Below, piece after piece: positions 43,565 to 53,262 of a stretch of DNA of 64,000 bases. The translations under genes and the position numbers were made by a program. The notes beneath the pieces are model-generated. The model worked only from the letters and a program-made list of their open reading frames with translations. It was not told the DNA's origin and did no database searches. The stretch covers positions 6,386,001-6,450,000 of the forward strand of contig NZ_JADBEF010000001.1 in NCBI RefSeq assembly GCF_014873535.1, given 5' to 3'. This DNA comes from Nonomuraea africana (GTDB lineage Bacteria > Actinomycetota > Actinomycetes > Streptosporangiales > Streptosporangiaceae). Within the stretch, counting starts at the first letter, position 1; every line of letters starts with the position of its first letter.

Positions 43565-43843
43565 TCATTTGATGCCCAGAGCCCCCGCGATCGCCTTCGC
43601 CGTCACCTCGATGATGTTGGGAACGTAGAAGATCACGCCGATCGCCACGGCCAAAATCAGGAACTGTACGAATCTCGTGATCTCGCGCGTGAAGAGGAAG
43701 AAGAGCGCGACCACGGAGACGACGACGAGGAAGAGCGGGGCGAAGAAGGCGCGCAGGAAGTCGGCGAGCCCCTCGGTGTTGACGCCGGTCGGGGCGGGCG
43801 ATGGCGTCGCTAGTTCGATCATGTTCAGGATGATGGTTTTCAC
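43565..43843 (-). CDS. Small TcpD/VirB2-like membrane protein
   Basis: 92-aa protein with two hydrophobic helices (about 33-52 and 58-78) joined by the short basic turn TREITRF. The N-terminal segment contains Pro/Thr. Its size, topology and position between the TcpC-like and TcpE-like genes match the small TcpD/VirB2 slot of monoderm type IV secretion clusters. The GTG start has GGAGG 6 nt upstream. Sequence similarity alone would not identify it. Confidence 0.7.
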   Translation of the reverse strand: MKTIILNMIELATPSPAPTGVNTEGLADFLRAFFAPLFLVVVSVVALFFLFTREITRFVQFLILAVAIGVIFYVPNIIEVTAKAIAGALGIK

Positions 43844-43887
43844 TCTGGTCCTCCCGGGGGGTACCGATCAGCAGCGCGGTCGTGCGT

Positions 43888-44892
43888 CTATCCAACGGCC
43901 CGACCGGCGCCGCGGATGTCTTCGACGTACCATTTGTCGCCCTGCTTCTCGACAGTGAGGCGGTAGGCCTGCTCGAGGCGGCCGCCGACCGCGCTCGGGT
44001 CGGTGGCGCTCGGCGTCGCCGACGGGGTCGCGCCGGTCGGCACGCCCCACACGACGACTGCCTGGATCTCTCTGGTGGCACCCCCCACAGGCACCACGAC
44101 GCTCTTGAGCTCGACGAAGGTGAAGGCGCCCCCGAAGCTGGGCAGGCTCTTGCCCGCGACGAGGTAGCGCGAAAGGTCGGAGCTGCCGTCGGCGTAGGCC
44201 TTGAAGAAGCCCTGCAGCTGCGGGCGCAGCTCGGCCTCCGCGGCCTCGTCGCCCTCGGGCTGGGCCACCTGCGGCAGCTCGGCGGGGGCCGGCGCGGGCA
44301 GCAGCGCGGGGCGCCCCGAGACCACGAACCTGCCGCCCGAGTAATAGACGGGCACCGACAGCAGGAACCTGCGGGCGCCGGACTGGAAGGCCAGCGTGAC
44401 GACCCCGTTGCTGTCGTCGATGACCTCCACGCCGAACGGCTGGAGGTTGGCGGCGAACATGCGCCCGTAGCCGTCCCAGCCGAACTGCGGGTCCTCGTCC
44501 GACTGCAGGTACGGCGCGAGCTGCCGGCTGCGCTGGTCGAGCTCCTCGGACTTCATGTTGAGGTAGATGCTGGCGAACTGGGTCGCGAACGCGGAGGCGC
44601 GCTCGGAGGGAAATGCCTGGCCTGTCGCCGCGGGCACATTCGCCGCAGGAGCACCCGACTCGGTAAATCGCTCAAATGGTGCACGAACCCCATTGACCAC
44701 GATAACTACGATAAGCGCCCAGAGAATGGCGCGGCCGGTCCAGACGAGCCAGCGCCCGCCGCCACCCGACCATCCGCCGCGCTTGCCGTTGCGCCTGCCG
44801 CTCGGCGGCGCCTGGTCGAACTCTGGGTATGCCGAAAGCTCGGGGTCGCCAGCGATCCGCGGACCGTGCTGGACGGTTGACCTACGAGCCAT
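43888..44892 (-). CDS. TcpC-like conjugation assembly protein (VirB8 fold)
   Basis: 334-aa bitopic protein: Gly/Arg-rich cytoplasmic N-terminus (~1-48), one membrane helix (~50-68, WLVWTGRAILWALIVVIVV), and two tandem extracellular NTF2-like domains (~90-200 and ~225-330, the second ending DKWYVEDIRGAG). This is the architecture of TcpC/Orf13, the VirB8 equivalent in monoderm conjugation. ATG 44892 is preceded by GGAGG at 4 nt and is preferred to the GTG 3 bp upstream. It is the first gene of the T4SS-like cluster. Confidence 0.85.
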   Translation of the reverse strand: MARRSTVQHGPRIAGDPELSAYPEFDQAPPSGRRNGKRGGWSGGGGRWLVWTGRAILWALIVVIVVNGVRAPFERFTESGAPAANVPAATGQAFPSERASAFATQFASIYLNMKSEELDQRSRQLAPYLQSDEDPQFGWDGYGRMFAANLQPFGVEVIDDSNGVVTLAFQSGARRFLLSVPVYYSGGRFVVSGRPALLPAPAPAELPQVAQPEGDEAAEAELRPQLQGFFKAYADGSSDLSRYLVAGKSLPSFGGAFTFVELKSVVVPVGGATREIQAVVVWGVPTGATPSATPSATDPSAVGGRLEQAYRLTVEKQGDKWYVEDIRGAGRAVG

Positions 44893-45224
44893 CACGCCTC
44901 CGCTCGCGCCGATCCCCCCGGCTGGCGCGATATCGCATCATCCGTGGTGAAGCAGTCACCCTATCGAGTCCCGCCAATTGTTCCAGGAAAGCCACGCCCA
45001 TGCTGCAGGCATCGCCGCGTGGGGGCAAACCGAGTGTGCATGACGGGGCGAAGTGCCGACTCCTGTCCCATTCCTGAGGAATTGGCATTTGACCAGGCCA
45101 GACGGGTTGGCGCATTACCCGATGGCCAGAGATTGCTGTCCAAAGAGCATAGGCACTGTCGCGACCGGCGCGTTTGGTATAAGCCGCGCTCGCTGAGGGC
45201 TGATGGCCTGGTCAGCGGGGGTGC
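44893..45224. other. Intergenic region upstream of the T4SS-like cluster
   Basis: 332 bp of slightly lower GC than the flanks, with no credible gene. It contains a short palindrome ATTCC-TGA-GGAAT (45070-45082) that could be a regulator site, and should hold the promoter for the cluster. No clear -35/-10 pair stands out. No att-like direct repeat was found. Confidence 0.45.
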
Positions 45225-45539
45225 TCAGGCACTCCCCGGCCCGTCGATGGACCGCAGGTGCCGCCGAGTTCGCAGATCGATCACCCTCGGCGCGTCGCCC
45301 TGCGGCTTCACCCTGTCGAGACGGCCGCGCAGGTCGGTGAGCATGGCCTGGGCGTCACGGTGGTGCATCCTGCGCACGACCTCTTCGCGCTCCTCCATCT
45401 TCCTGCGGAGATAGGCCTCCCTGTTGACGCGGAGGCCGTACATCAGCTCGACCCTGAGCAGGGTCAGCTCCTCTTCCAGGCTGATGCTCGCCAGCGAGGG
45501 CGTGGTGGGACGCCTGTTCCTGAGCATGCGACGGATCAT
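45225..45539 (-). CDS. Small coiled-coil protein, unknown function
   Basis: 104-aa basic, highly charged protein, mostly helical. Residues ~20-75 (LEEELTLLRVELMYGLRVN, YLRRKMEEREEVV) look like an amphipathic coiled coil. The Arg-rich ends suggest nucleic-acid or partner binding. The ATG at 45539 has GGGAGG 7 nt upstream. It lies between ychF and the secretion cluster on the same strand. Family not recognised. Confidence 0.6.
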   Translation of the reverse strand: MIRRMLRNRRPTTPSLASISLEEELTLLRVELMYGLRVNREAYLRRKMEEREEVVRRMHHRDAQAMLTDLRGRLDRVKPQGDAPRVIDLRTRRHLRSIDGPGSA

Positions 45540-45656
45540 GACCTGTCCTCCCGAGTCAGCGCGATCGCCGTGACGATTCGACGCACCAGAGCCGGAAGGG
45601 GTTGACGCCCCATACTGTCCTGGTTTCACCGGAGGTGTCGGCGGGGGCCCAGAGCG

Positions 45657-46742
<1,086 letters not shown>

Positions 46743-46753
46743 GTAGCCCGAGT

Positions 46754-47488
46754 TTACTTGCTCAGAAGGTGCAGGCAGGTCACGGGCCGAAAGGCGCCCC
46801 GTGCCGTGACGTACCGGTCGGAGCCCGCGGGGCAGTCGTCGCCCGACGTGGCGAAGGCGGTCACCCTCGCCCAGGCGGGGCGGGAGGCGCACGGCACCCG
46901 CAGCACCTTCGAGCTCACGCACTCCCCCTCGACCGGAACCTGGCCCTCTGAGCCGAGGCAGGCGACCTGGTCGTCGTTCATCGCCAGCGCGTCGGCCGTT
47001 CCCGAGGGGCAGGCCTCCATGCGGGCCACGACGGCCACGGCCCTGCCGTACCAGCCGGGCTTGGCGCAGGGCAGCTCGCGGCCGTCGCGGCCGAGACAGT
47101 CGCCCGCGCGCGGGATGCCGCCGCCACCGCCGGGCCGGCCGGGGTGCGGGTCGAGGAAGTACTGCAGGCAGGCGGTCCTGCCCTTGCCGACGCGGACGAT
47201 CTCGTCGGTGTCGGCGGGACAGCCGTCGAGGCCGGGCGGGTCGGCGGCGATGGCCAGCACCTCGGCGTGGCCGCCGTTGCAGGCGGTGAGGTCGAACCTG
47301 GACCCGTTCTTGCTCGTGCACGCGCCCGGCGTCCAGAGCAGCGTGTGCTGCGACGGCGCGCCCGCGGTGGTTCGCTGCCCCGTGTCGCGTTCGCGCGCGG
47401 CGATGACCGCTCCGGCGGCGACGACGACGAGCGCCGCGACGACGACCGTGGCGGCGAGCGCGACCATCAACTTCGGACCGGTGACCAT
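46754..47488 (-). CDS. LppU-like membrane-anchored protein with three Cys modules
   Basis: 244-aa protein. N-terminal helix (~7-30), then three tandem ~60-residue modules. Each has four Cys in the order GxC, C about 10 residues on, CPxxT/S about 25 on, and CL near the end (e.g. GDCLGRDGRELPC, MEACPSGTADAL, VACLGSEGQ). This resembles the LppU/SCO3897-type domain, where each module likely has two disulfides. It probably faces the outside. ATG 47488 begins the anchor. It is downstream of and divergent from rmuC. Confidence 0.7.
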   Translation of the reverse strand: MVTGPKLMVALAATVVVAALVVVAAGAVIAARERDTGQRTTAGAPSQHTLLWTPGACTSKNGSRFDLTACNGGHAEVLAIAADPPGLDGCPADTDEIVRVGKGRTACLQYFLDPHPGRPGGGGGIPRAGDCLGRDGRELPCAKPGWYGRAVAVVARMEACPSGTADALAMNDDQVACLGSEGQVPVEGECVSSKVLRVPCASRPAWARVTAFATSGDDCPAGSDRYVTARGAFRPVTCLHLLSK

Positions 47489-47585
47489 ATGGGTACTCTG
47501 GGTGACGAAGACGTCCGCGCACAAGCGGAATGCGACAGGCGTGTCGGGACGACCATGACCACCGCCCCCTGGAATGATGCGAACA

Positions 47586-48842
47586 ATGGATGTCGTCTCG
47601 CTCCTCATCGGCCTCGCACTCGGAATCGCGGTCGGCTTCCTGCTGGCCAGGACCCGCGCCGCCGTACGGGTGGCGGAGGCCGACGCGCGCGCCAGGTCCG
47701 CGGCCGACAAGCTCGTCTACGTCGAGGAGCAGCTGGCCGAGCGCTTCCAGTCCCTGTCGACGCGCGCGCTCGACGTCAACAACGTCCGCTTCCTCGAGCT
47801 GGCCGAGACCCGCATGGCGGCGAGCAGGGCCGAGGCGACCGGCGACCTCGACCAGCGGAGGCAGGCCGTCGAGCACCTGGTGGAGCCGCTGAAGGACCTC
47901 CTGGCGCGGGTCGAGACCCAGCTGCGCGACACCGAGTCGGGACAGCGGGCCGCCCGCGCCGAGCTGACGCAGCAGATGGAGTTCGTCAGGCAGAGCAACG
48001 ACCAGCTGCGCTCCCAGACCACCGCGCTGGTCAGGGCGCTGCAGCGGCCCGAGGCCAGGGGCCGGTGGGGCGAGCTCCAGCTCCGCAGGGTCGCCGAGAT
48101 CGCGGGCATGCAGCGCTTCTGCGACTTCGACGAGCAGGTCGTCGAGGGCGCCCACCGGCCCGACATGGTCGTACGGCTGGCGGGCGGCAAGAACATCGTC
48201 GTCGACTCGAAGGTCTCCCTCGCCGCCTACCTGGAGGCCGCGGAGACCGGCGACGAGTCGCTGGCCTCGGTGCGCCTCGACGCCCACGCCAGGCACATCC
48301 GCGAGCACATCGACCGCCTGGCCGCGAAGGCCTACTGGCAGGGCTTCAACCCCTCGCCCGAGTTCGTGGTGCTGTTCATCCCGGGTGAGGCCTTCCTCTC
48401 CCCCGCTCTGGAGCGCGACCCCTCGCTGCTGGAGTACGCGATGCACAAGCGCGTGCACATCGCCACCCCCACCACGCTGATCACCATGCTGCGCACCGCG
48501 CACTACGCCTGGCAGCAGGCGGCGCTCAGCGAGAACGCCCGCGCGGTCTTCGAGCTGGGCAAGGAGCTCTACGAGCGGCTGTCGTCGCTCGGGCGCAACG
48601 TCGAGTCGCTCGGCAAGGCGCTCACCAGGGCCGTCGAGTCGTACAACAAGACGGTCGGCTCCCTGGAGAGCAGGGTGCTGGTCACCGCGCGCAAACTGCA
48701 CGATCTGGGCGTCGTGGACGGCGAGCTCGACTCGCCCGAGATGCTCGAAGGCCTGCCGCGGCCGCTCGCCTCCCCCGAACTGCTGGAAACCTCGTCTCTG
48801 ATATCTCACGCGAACGGTAAGTTGGCTGGCGACCTGTCCTGA
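47586..48842 (+). CDS. rmuC: DNA recombination protein RmuC
   Basis: 418-aa protein with an N-terminal membrane helix (MDVVSLLIGLALGIAVGFLL), a coiled coil (~40-130), and the RmuC domain from ~145. The domain includes RPEARGRWGELQLRRVAEI, VVDSKVSLAAYLEA, LFIPGEAFLSPAL and HIATPTTLITML. RmuC proteins carry a PD-(D/E)xK-like fold and limit inversions at short inverted repeats, noteworthy in a region so rich in repeats. ATG at 47574 or 47586 are both possible; the latter gives the usual N-terminus. Confidence 0.92.
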   Translation: MDVVSLLIGLALGIAVGFLLARTRAAVRVAEADARARSAADKLVYVEEQLAERFQSLSTRALDVNNVRFLELAETRMAASRAEATGDLDQRRQAVEHLVEPLKDLLARVETQLRDTESGQRAARAELTQQMEFVRQSNDQLRSQTTALVRALQRPEARGRWGELQLRRVAEIAGMQRFCDFDEQVVEGAHRPDMVVRLAGGKNIVVDSKVSLAAYLEAAETGDESLASVRLDAHARHIREHIDRLAAKAYWQGFNPSPEFVVLFIPGEAFLSPALERDPSLLEYAMHKRVHIATPTTLITMLRTAHYAWQQAALSENARAVFELGKELYERLSSLGRNVESLGKALTRAVESYNKTVGSLESRVLVTARKLHDLGVVDGELDSPEMLEGLPRPLASPELLETSSLISHANGKLAGDLS

Positions 48843-48882
48843 CGCACGATGGCGGCAGGTCGGTGGTAAGGGGGGCGGGCTC

Positions 48883-49407
48883 ATGAGTGACAAAGGCAGG
48901 CGTTCGGCCGTCAGGCTGACCGCCCGCGGCGCCATCGCGCTTGTCCTCATCGGCACGTTGGCCGGTTACGTCCTGGCCGCGCTGCTCGACATGCCGCTCC
49001 TGGTGGGGCTCGCCTTCATCGGGTCGTGCCTGGTGGGCGTCACCCTCGTCAACCCGCGCGAGCTGCTGTCGCTGATGGTGACGCCGCCGCTGATCTTCTT
49101 CACCGCCACGCTGGTCGTCGAGCTGGGCCGCGCGCTCGGCAGCGCCTCTCTCGTGCAGGCGCTCGCGCTCGGCCTGTTCACCTCGCTGTCGGCGGGCGCG
49201 CCCTGGCTGTTCGCCGGCTCGGCGCTGGTGCTGGCCGTGGCGTGGAAGCGCGGGCTGCCGGCCAACGTCCGCGAGCTGCGCGAGGAGCTGCGGGCCGGCG
49301 TGGACGTGCCGCGCCCCCGCGCCGGCAGGGATAAGGCCTTCGCCCCCGAGCCAGAGGGTTACTTCGAGCCCAAGGTGTACGGCACGCCGCGCGTCACCGA
49401 CGAATAA
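48883..49407 (+). CDS. DUF6542 family membrane protein
   Basis: 174-aa protein with four predicted helices (~15-35, 40-55, 65-85, 100-120) and a charged C-terminal tail ending EPKVYGTPRVTDE. The ATG follows GGGGGG. It sits 41 bp after rmuC and converges on ispH, a conserved placement for this family in actinobacteria. Function unknown. Confidence 0.78.
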   Translation: MSDKGRRSAVRLTARGAIALVLIGTLAGYVLAALLDMPLLVGLAFIGSCLVGVTLVNPRELLSLMVTPPLIFFTATLVVELGRALGSASLVQALALGLFTSLSAGAPWLFAGSALVLAVAWKRGLPANVRELREELRAGVDVPRPRAGRDKAFAPEPEGYFEPKVYGTPRVTDE

Positions 49408-49420
49408 CCGCCGGTCCGTT

Positions 49421-50380
49421 CTAGCCCGCGCGCAGGTCCTTGCGCAGCTCGTGCGGCAGGGCGAAGCGCATGCTCTCCTTGACCGACTCGACCTCCTCGA
49501 CGTCGGTGAAGCCGTGGCCGGCCAGGTAGGCCAGCACGCCGTCGACCAGCTCCTCGGGGACCGAGGCCCCGCTGGTCACGCCGACCGTGGTGACGCCGTC
49601 GAGCCACTCGTCCTGGACGAAGGTGGCATTGTCGACGAGGTAGGAGGCGGCGCCGAAGCCCTTGGCCACCTCGACCAGGCGCTTGGAGTTGGAGGAGTTC
49701 TCGGAGCCGACCACGATGACCAGCTGCGCCTGAGCCGCGATCTCCTTCACCGCGACCTGGCGGTTCTGGGTGGCGTAGCAGATGTCGTCGCTGGGCGGGT
49801 CGAGCAGCGTCGGGAAGCGCTCCTTGAGCTTGTTGACGGTCTCGATGGTCTCGTCGACCGAGAGCGTCGTCTGCGAGAGCCAGACCAGCCTGCTGGGGTC
49901 CTTCACCTGGATGCGGTCGACCGAGTCGAGGCCGTCGACGAGCTGGATGTGGTCGGGAGCCTCACCCGCGGTGCCCTCGACCTCCTCGTGGCCCTCGTGC
50001 CCGATGAGCAGGATGTCGTAGTCCTGGTTGGCGAAGCGCTTGGCCTCGTTGTGCACCTTGGTGACGAGCGGGCAGGTCGCGTCGATCGTGCGCAGCTGCC
50101 GCTGACCGGCCTCCGCGTGGACCATCGGGGAGACGCCGTGGGCGGAGAACACCACGATCTCACCCTCGGGGACCTCGGCGGTCTCCTCGACGAAGATGGC
50201 GCCGCGCTCCTCCAGCGTCCTGACGACGTGGGTGTTGTGCACGATCTGCTTGCGTACGTAGATTGGCGCTCCGTACTGCTCGAGGGCCTTCTCGACCGCC
50301 TCGACTGCGCGATCCACTCCAGCACAGTAGCCTCGCGGTTTGGCTACGAGTACACGTCGGGCGGGGGTCTTTGGCTCCAT
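49421..50380 (-). CDS. ispH: 4-hydroxy-3-methylbut-2-enyl diphosphate reductase IspH
   Basis: 319-aa [4Fe-4S] enzyme performing the last step of the MEP pathway, giving IPP and DMAPP. The three cluster Cys are visible in PRGYCAGVDRAV (about 19), DATCPLVTKVH (about 103) and DDICYATQNRQ (about 200). Substrate-binding His/Glu occur in VHNTHVV, FSAHGVSP and IGHEGHEEVEGT, and SENSSNS/TSGASVPE is present. The length is full. The start lies 6 nt after TAGCAT, and AGGA also precedes it. It is divergent from the lipid-droplet-type gene. Confidence 0.96.
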   Translation of the reverse strand: MEPKTPARRVLVAKPRGYCAGVDRAVEAVEKALEQYGAPIYVRKQIVHNTHVVRTLEERGAIFVEETAEVPEGEIVVFSAHGVSPMVHAEAGQRQLRTIDATCPLVTKVHNEAKRFANQDYDILLIGHEGHEEVEGTAGEAPDHIQLVDGLDSVDRIQVKDPSRLVWLSQTTLSVDETIETVNKLKERFPTLLDPPSDDICYATQNRQVAVKEIAAQAQLVIVVGSENSSNSKRLVEVAKGFGAASYLVDNATFVQDEWLDGVTTVGVTSGASVPEELVDGVLAYLAGHGFTDVEEVESVKESMRFALPHELRKDLRAG

Positions 50381-50386
50381 GTTCCT

Positions 50387-50392
50387 ATGCTA
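50387..50392 (-). promoter_or_regulatory. Possible -10 hexamer TAGCAT of ispH
   Basis: TAGCAT then AGGAAC then ATG on the minus strand: either a leaderless start or a minimal leader whose AGGA acts as the ribosome site. Confidence 0.4.
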
Positions 50393-50481
50393 CGTGGAGA
50401 GGCCACCCGGCCCGCCCGTGCCTGCCGTTACGGGCGTTCGCCAGACTGGCCGTCCAATACTGACCTCCCAGGGAGCCCGGC

Positions 50482-51588
50482 ATGTCTCTCAGTGACGTTG
50501 TCCGCAACATCGCTAAAACCGTCACCAATCGTGAGGAGCTCAAGGAGAAGGCCAAGGAGGTGCCGCTGTTCGTCATCCAGACGACGCTCAGCGCCGCAGG
50601 CCAGGCGCTTCTGTTCGCCGACCGGGTGAAGAACGCCGTCAAGGGCATGGCGGGCAGGAACGAGGAGGAGGAGAGCGAGCGCTCCTCCGCCGCCGAGCAG
50701 CTGGCCACCACGACGGAGGCGGAGGAGGAGAAGAAGCCCGCGCGCAGGGAGCCGGTCATCTTCGCGCCCCGCGAGAAGCCCGCCGCCGAGGCCAAGCCCG
50801 AGCCGGTCATCTTCACGCCTTCCAAGGACGGCAGCGCGAACGGCTCGACCGCCGCCAAGCCCGAGCCCGCCGAGCCCGAGGCCGCGTCCGCCGCCTCGGC
50901 CGTCGAGACCGAGCCCGCACCCGCCGCTCAGGCCGACACCGACACCAAGCCCGCGCCCGCCGCGCAGGCCGAGCCTGAGACCAAGCCCGCCAAGCCCGTC
51001 GAGCCCGTCGAGCCCGCGGAGAGCAAGGCCAAGCCCGCACCCGCCGCACCCAAGGCGAAGCCCGCGTCCGCCGTTTCTGTGGAGGACGAGGCCAAGCCCG
51101 CGCCCGCCGTTTCGGTGCAGGACGAGGCCACGCCCGCCGTCGCTGTGGAGGCCGTGGCGGAGCCGTCCGCCGAGGTCGTGGCCGAGGCGGTGGCAGAGGC
51201 CGTGGCCGAGGTCGCTCCCGCGAAGGCCGGCAAGTCCGCCGCGGCCGCCAAGCCCGCGAAGTCGACGAAGACGCCCAAGGCCACGAAGGCCACGAAGCCG
51301 GCCCCGGCTGCCGCCGAGCCCGAGACCGAGGCCGGGCTGGCGCAGGCGGCCAAGGCCACCACGTCGGCCGCCGAGGACGCCGACACCGCTGCGACCAAGG
51401 AGCGCGACCTCGTCGAGCCGCTGCCCGGATACGCCGACCTCAGCGTGGCCTCGCTGCGCGCCAGGATGCGCGGCAAGTCCGCGGCGCAGATCCAGGACAT
51501 GCTCGACTTCGAACAGGCCACCAGCGCCCGCGCCGAGGTCGTGCGCATGTACCAGAACCGCCTCGCCAAGCTCGAAGCCGCCGAATAG
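50482..51588 (+). CDS. Lipid droplet-associated-type protein with long Ala/Pro/Lys-rich insert
   Basis: 368-aa protein. The N-terminal ~60 residues (VPLFVIQTTLSAAGQALLFA, amphipathic) and C-terminal ~60 residues (LPGYADLSVASLRARMRG through MYQNRLAKLEA) match the family annotated as lipid droplet-associated in actinobacteria (Rv1109c/MLDS-like). The ispH-xseA location is also conserved. Between them lie ~240 residues of Ala/Pro/Glu/Lys repeats, much longer than in short homologues. RBS AGGGAG is 6 nt from ATG. The N-terminal helix may bind lipid monolayers; the function in this organism is inferred. Confidence 0.75.
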   Translation: MSLSDVVRNIAKTVTNREELKEKAKEVPLFVIQTTLSAAGQALLFADRVKNAVKGMAGRNEEEESERSSAAEQLATTTEAEEEKKPARREPVIFAPREKPAAEAKPEPVIFTPSKDGSANGSTAAKPEPAEPEAASAASAVETEPAPAAQADTDTKPAPAAQAEPETKPAKPVEPVEPAESKAKPAPAAPKAKPASAVSVEDEAKPAPAVSVQDEATPAVAVEAVAEPSAEVVAEAVAEAVAEVAPAKAGKSAAAAKPAKSTKTPKATKATKPAPAAAEPETEAGLAQAAKATTSAAEDADTAATKERDLVEPLPGYADLSVASLRARMRGKSAAQIQDMLDFEQATSARAEVVRMYQNRLAKLEAAE

Positions 51589-51602
51589 TCGGTCGCGCCC
51601 TC

Positions 51603-51608
51603 TAGCCT
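51603..51608 (+). promoter_or_regulatory. -10 hexamer TAGCCT of xseA (leaderless)
   Basis: TAGCCT, 7 nt (TCCTTCC, no purine-rich ribosome site), then the xseA ATG at 51616. Confidence 0.5.
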
Positions 51609-51615
51609 TCCTTCC

Positions 51616-52839
51616 ATGAGCGCGAAGACCACACCGGAACAGCCCTTGCCGGTCCGCACCGTCCTGCAGATGGTCGCGGGATGGATCGGCAAGCTCGGCA
51701 CGGTGTGGGTGGAGGGCCAGATCACCGAGCTGACCGCGAGGGGCGGCACGGTGTTCATCACCCTGCGCGACCCTGTCGCCAACGTCTCGGCCAGGGTCAC
51801 CTGCCCGCGCGGGGTCTACGAGGCCGCCGTGCCCCGTCCCGCCGACGGGGCGCGTGTCGTGGTCCACGTCAAGCCCGACTTCTGGGTCAACAGGGGCTCG
51901 TTCGCCTTCACCGCGCTGGAGATCCGCCCCGTCGGGGTGGGCGAGCTGCTGGCCCGTCTCGAACGGCTGCGGCAGGTGCTCGCGGCCGAGGGCTTGTTCA
52001 GCGCCGACCGCAAGCGCCGCCTGCCCTTCCTGCCCGGCACGATCGGCCTGATCTGCGGGCGCGACTCGGCAGCCGAGCGCGACGTGCTGGAGAACTCCCG
52101 TCGCCGGTGGCCGGCCGTCCGGTTCAAGGTGGAGCAGGTGGCCGTGCAGGGGCCTTATGCGGTCGGCGAGGTCACCGAGTCGCTGCGCAAGCTCGACGCC
52201 GACACCGAGGTCGACGTCATCGTCATCGCGCGCGGCGGCGGCTCCCTCGAGGACCTGCTGCCCTTCTCCGACGAGTCGCTGGTCCGCGCGGTCTCTGCCT
52301 GTCGCACGCCGGTCGTCAGCGCCATCGGGCACGAGCAGGACAGCCCGCTGCTCGACCTGGTGGCCGACGTCCGCGCCTCCACCCCCACCGACGCGGCCAA
52401 GAAGGTCGTGCCCGACGTGGGAGAGCAGCTCACGCTGGTCAGGCAGCTGCGCGACAGGGGGCGCCGGGTGATGGGCGGGTGGCTCGACAGGGAGTTGGCG
52501 TGGCTCACCTCGGTCCGCTCGCGTCCCTCGCTCGCCGACCCCGTGAGGGAGCTCGAACGGCGGGCCGAGCAGGTCGACGCGCTGCGGGAGCGGGCCAGGC
52601 GGGTCATGGGCGGCTCTCTCGACCGCGCCGAGGACGATCTGACCCACCTCCGGGCCCGGCTGGTGGCCCTGTCTCCCGCGGCGACGCTGGAGCGGGGCTA
52701 CGCGATCGTGCAGCATCCGTCGGGAGAGGTCGTACGGCTGGCGCGCGACGTCTCGCCAGGCGACCAGCTCACGGTCAGACTGCCCGACGGCCGAATCCCC
52801 GTAACGGTCAACCAACCCAACGAACCGAACGAGCCCTGA
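51616..52839 (+). CDS. xseA: Exodeoxyribonuclease VII large subunit
   Basis: 407-aa catalytic and structural subunit of exonuclease VII, which degrades single-stranded DNA to oligonucleotides. The N-terminal OB fold (~10-105) includes WVEGQITELTARGGTVFITL. The conserved core has GTIGLICGRDSAAERDV, VDVIVIARGGGSLEDLLPF and VVSAIGHEQDSPLLDLVAD, where the family's invariant GxGGG and HExD-type residues lie. A long coiled coil and the ATLERGYAIV C-terminal motif follow. It is full length and likely leaderless. Its partner xseB lies unusually far away (640 bp). Confidence 0.95.
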   Translation: MSAKTTPEQPLPVRTVLQMVAGWIGKLGTVWVEGQITELTARGGTVFITLRDPVANVSARVTCPRGVYEAAVPRPADGARVVVHVKPDFWVNRGSFAFTALEIRPVGVGELLARLERLRQVLAAEGLFSADRKRRLPFLPGTIGLICGRDSAAERDVLENSRRRWPAVRFKVEQVAVQGPYAVGEVTESLRKLDADTEVDVIVIARGGGSLEDLLPFSDESLVRAVSACRTPVVSAIGHEQDSPLLDLVADVRASTPTDAAKKVVPDVGEQLTLVRQLRDRGRRVMGGWLDRELAWLTSVRSRPSLADPVRELERRAEQVDALRERARRVMGGSLDRAEDDLTHLRARLVALSPAATLERGYAIVQHPSGEVVRLARDVSPGDQLTVRLPDGRIPVTVNQPNEPNEP

Positions 52840-52874
52840 CCTGACCCGACCCGACCCGACAAGGATGGACCGAC

Positions 52875-53030
52875 CAGAGGGATCCCGACGCGTCCCACGT
52901 GAAGGCGGACCACCCAATAGATCCCGACGCGTGCCCCCGAAGGCGGACCACCCCATGGGTTCTGACGCGTGCCCGTGAAGGCGGATCACCCAAGGATGCC
53001 GACGCGTCTCCGTCAACCCGATGGATCCTG
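52875..53030. repeat. ~38-bp tandem repeats between xseA and xseB
   Basis: GACGCGT cores at 52887, 52926, 52964 and 53001 (37-39 bp apart), each preceded by GATCC/TTCT-like sequence and followed by a GAAGGCGGACCACCC-like block. About four diverged copies. A short CCCGA run precedes them right after the xseA stop codon. Confidence 0.8.
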
Positions 53031-53262
53031 GCGTGTCCCCGGCGGAGGCGCATGAAGGCCGATGAGATCGGGCTTGGGCCGACGAGGTGGAGCCCGGTAG
53101 AGGCCGATCAGTTGGCCTAGCCGTCGAGGCCCTTGAGGGGTGACGGGCGCCGTGACGGCGGGTCACCGGAGTCCTGCTGGGCGGCGCGCCTTCGGCGGAC
53201 GGCACCCCGTGACCGCGGAGGCGCTGGGTGGCTTGCCGTACAGAATCGAGGGCGCCGTCGGA

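Noticed and set aside
34164..44892. Calling the T4SS-like cluster an integrative conjugative element
   Set aside because: No relaxase, coupling protein, integrase, tRNA junction or flanking direct repeats can be seen in the window.
44893..45224. Mobile element boundary or att site upstream of the secretion cluster
   Set aside because: Composition is slightly different, but no direct repeat matching the other end (near 33.7 or 29 kb) was found by eye.
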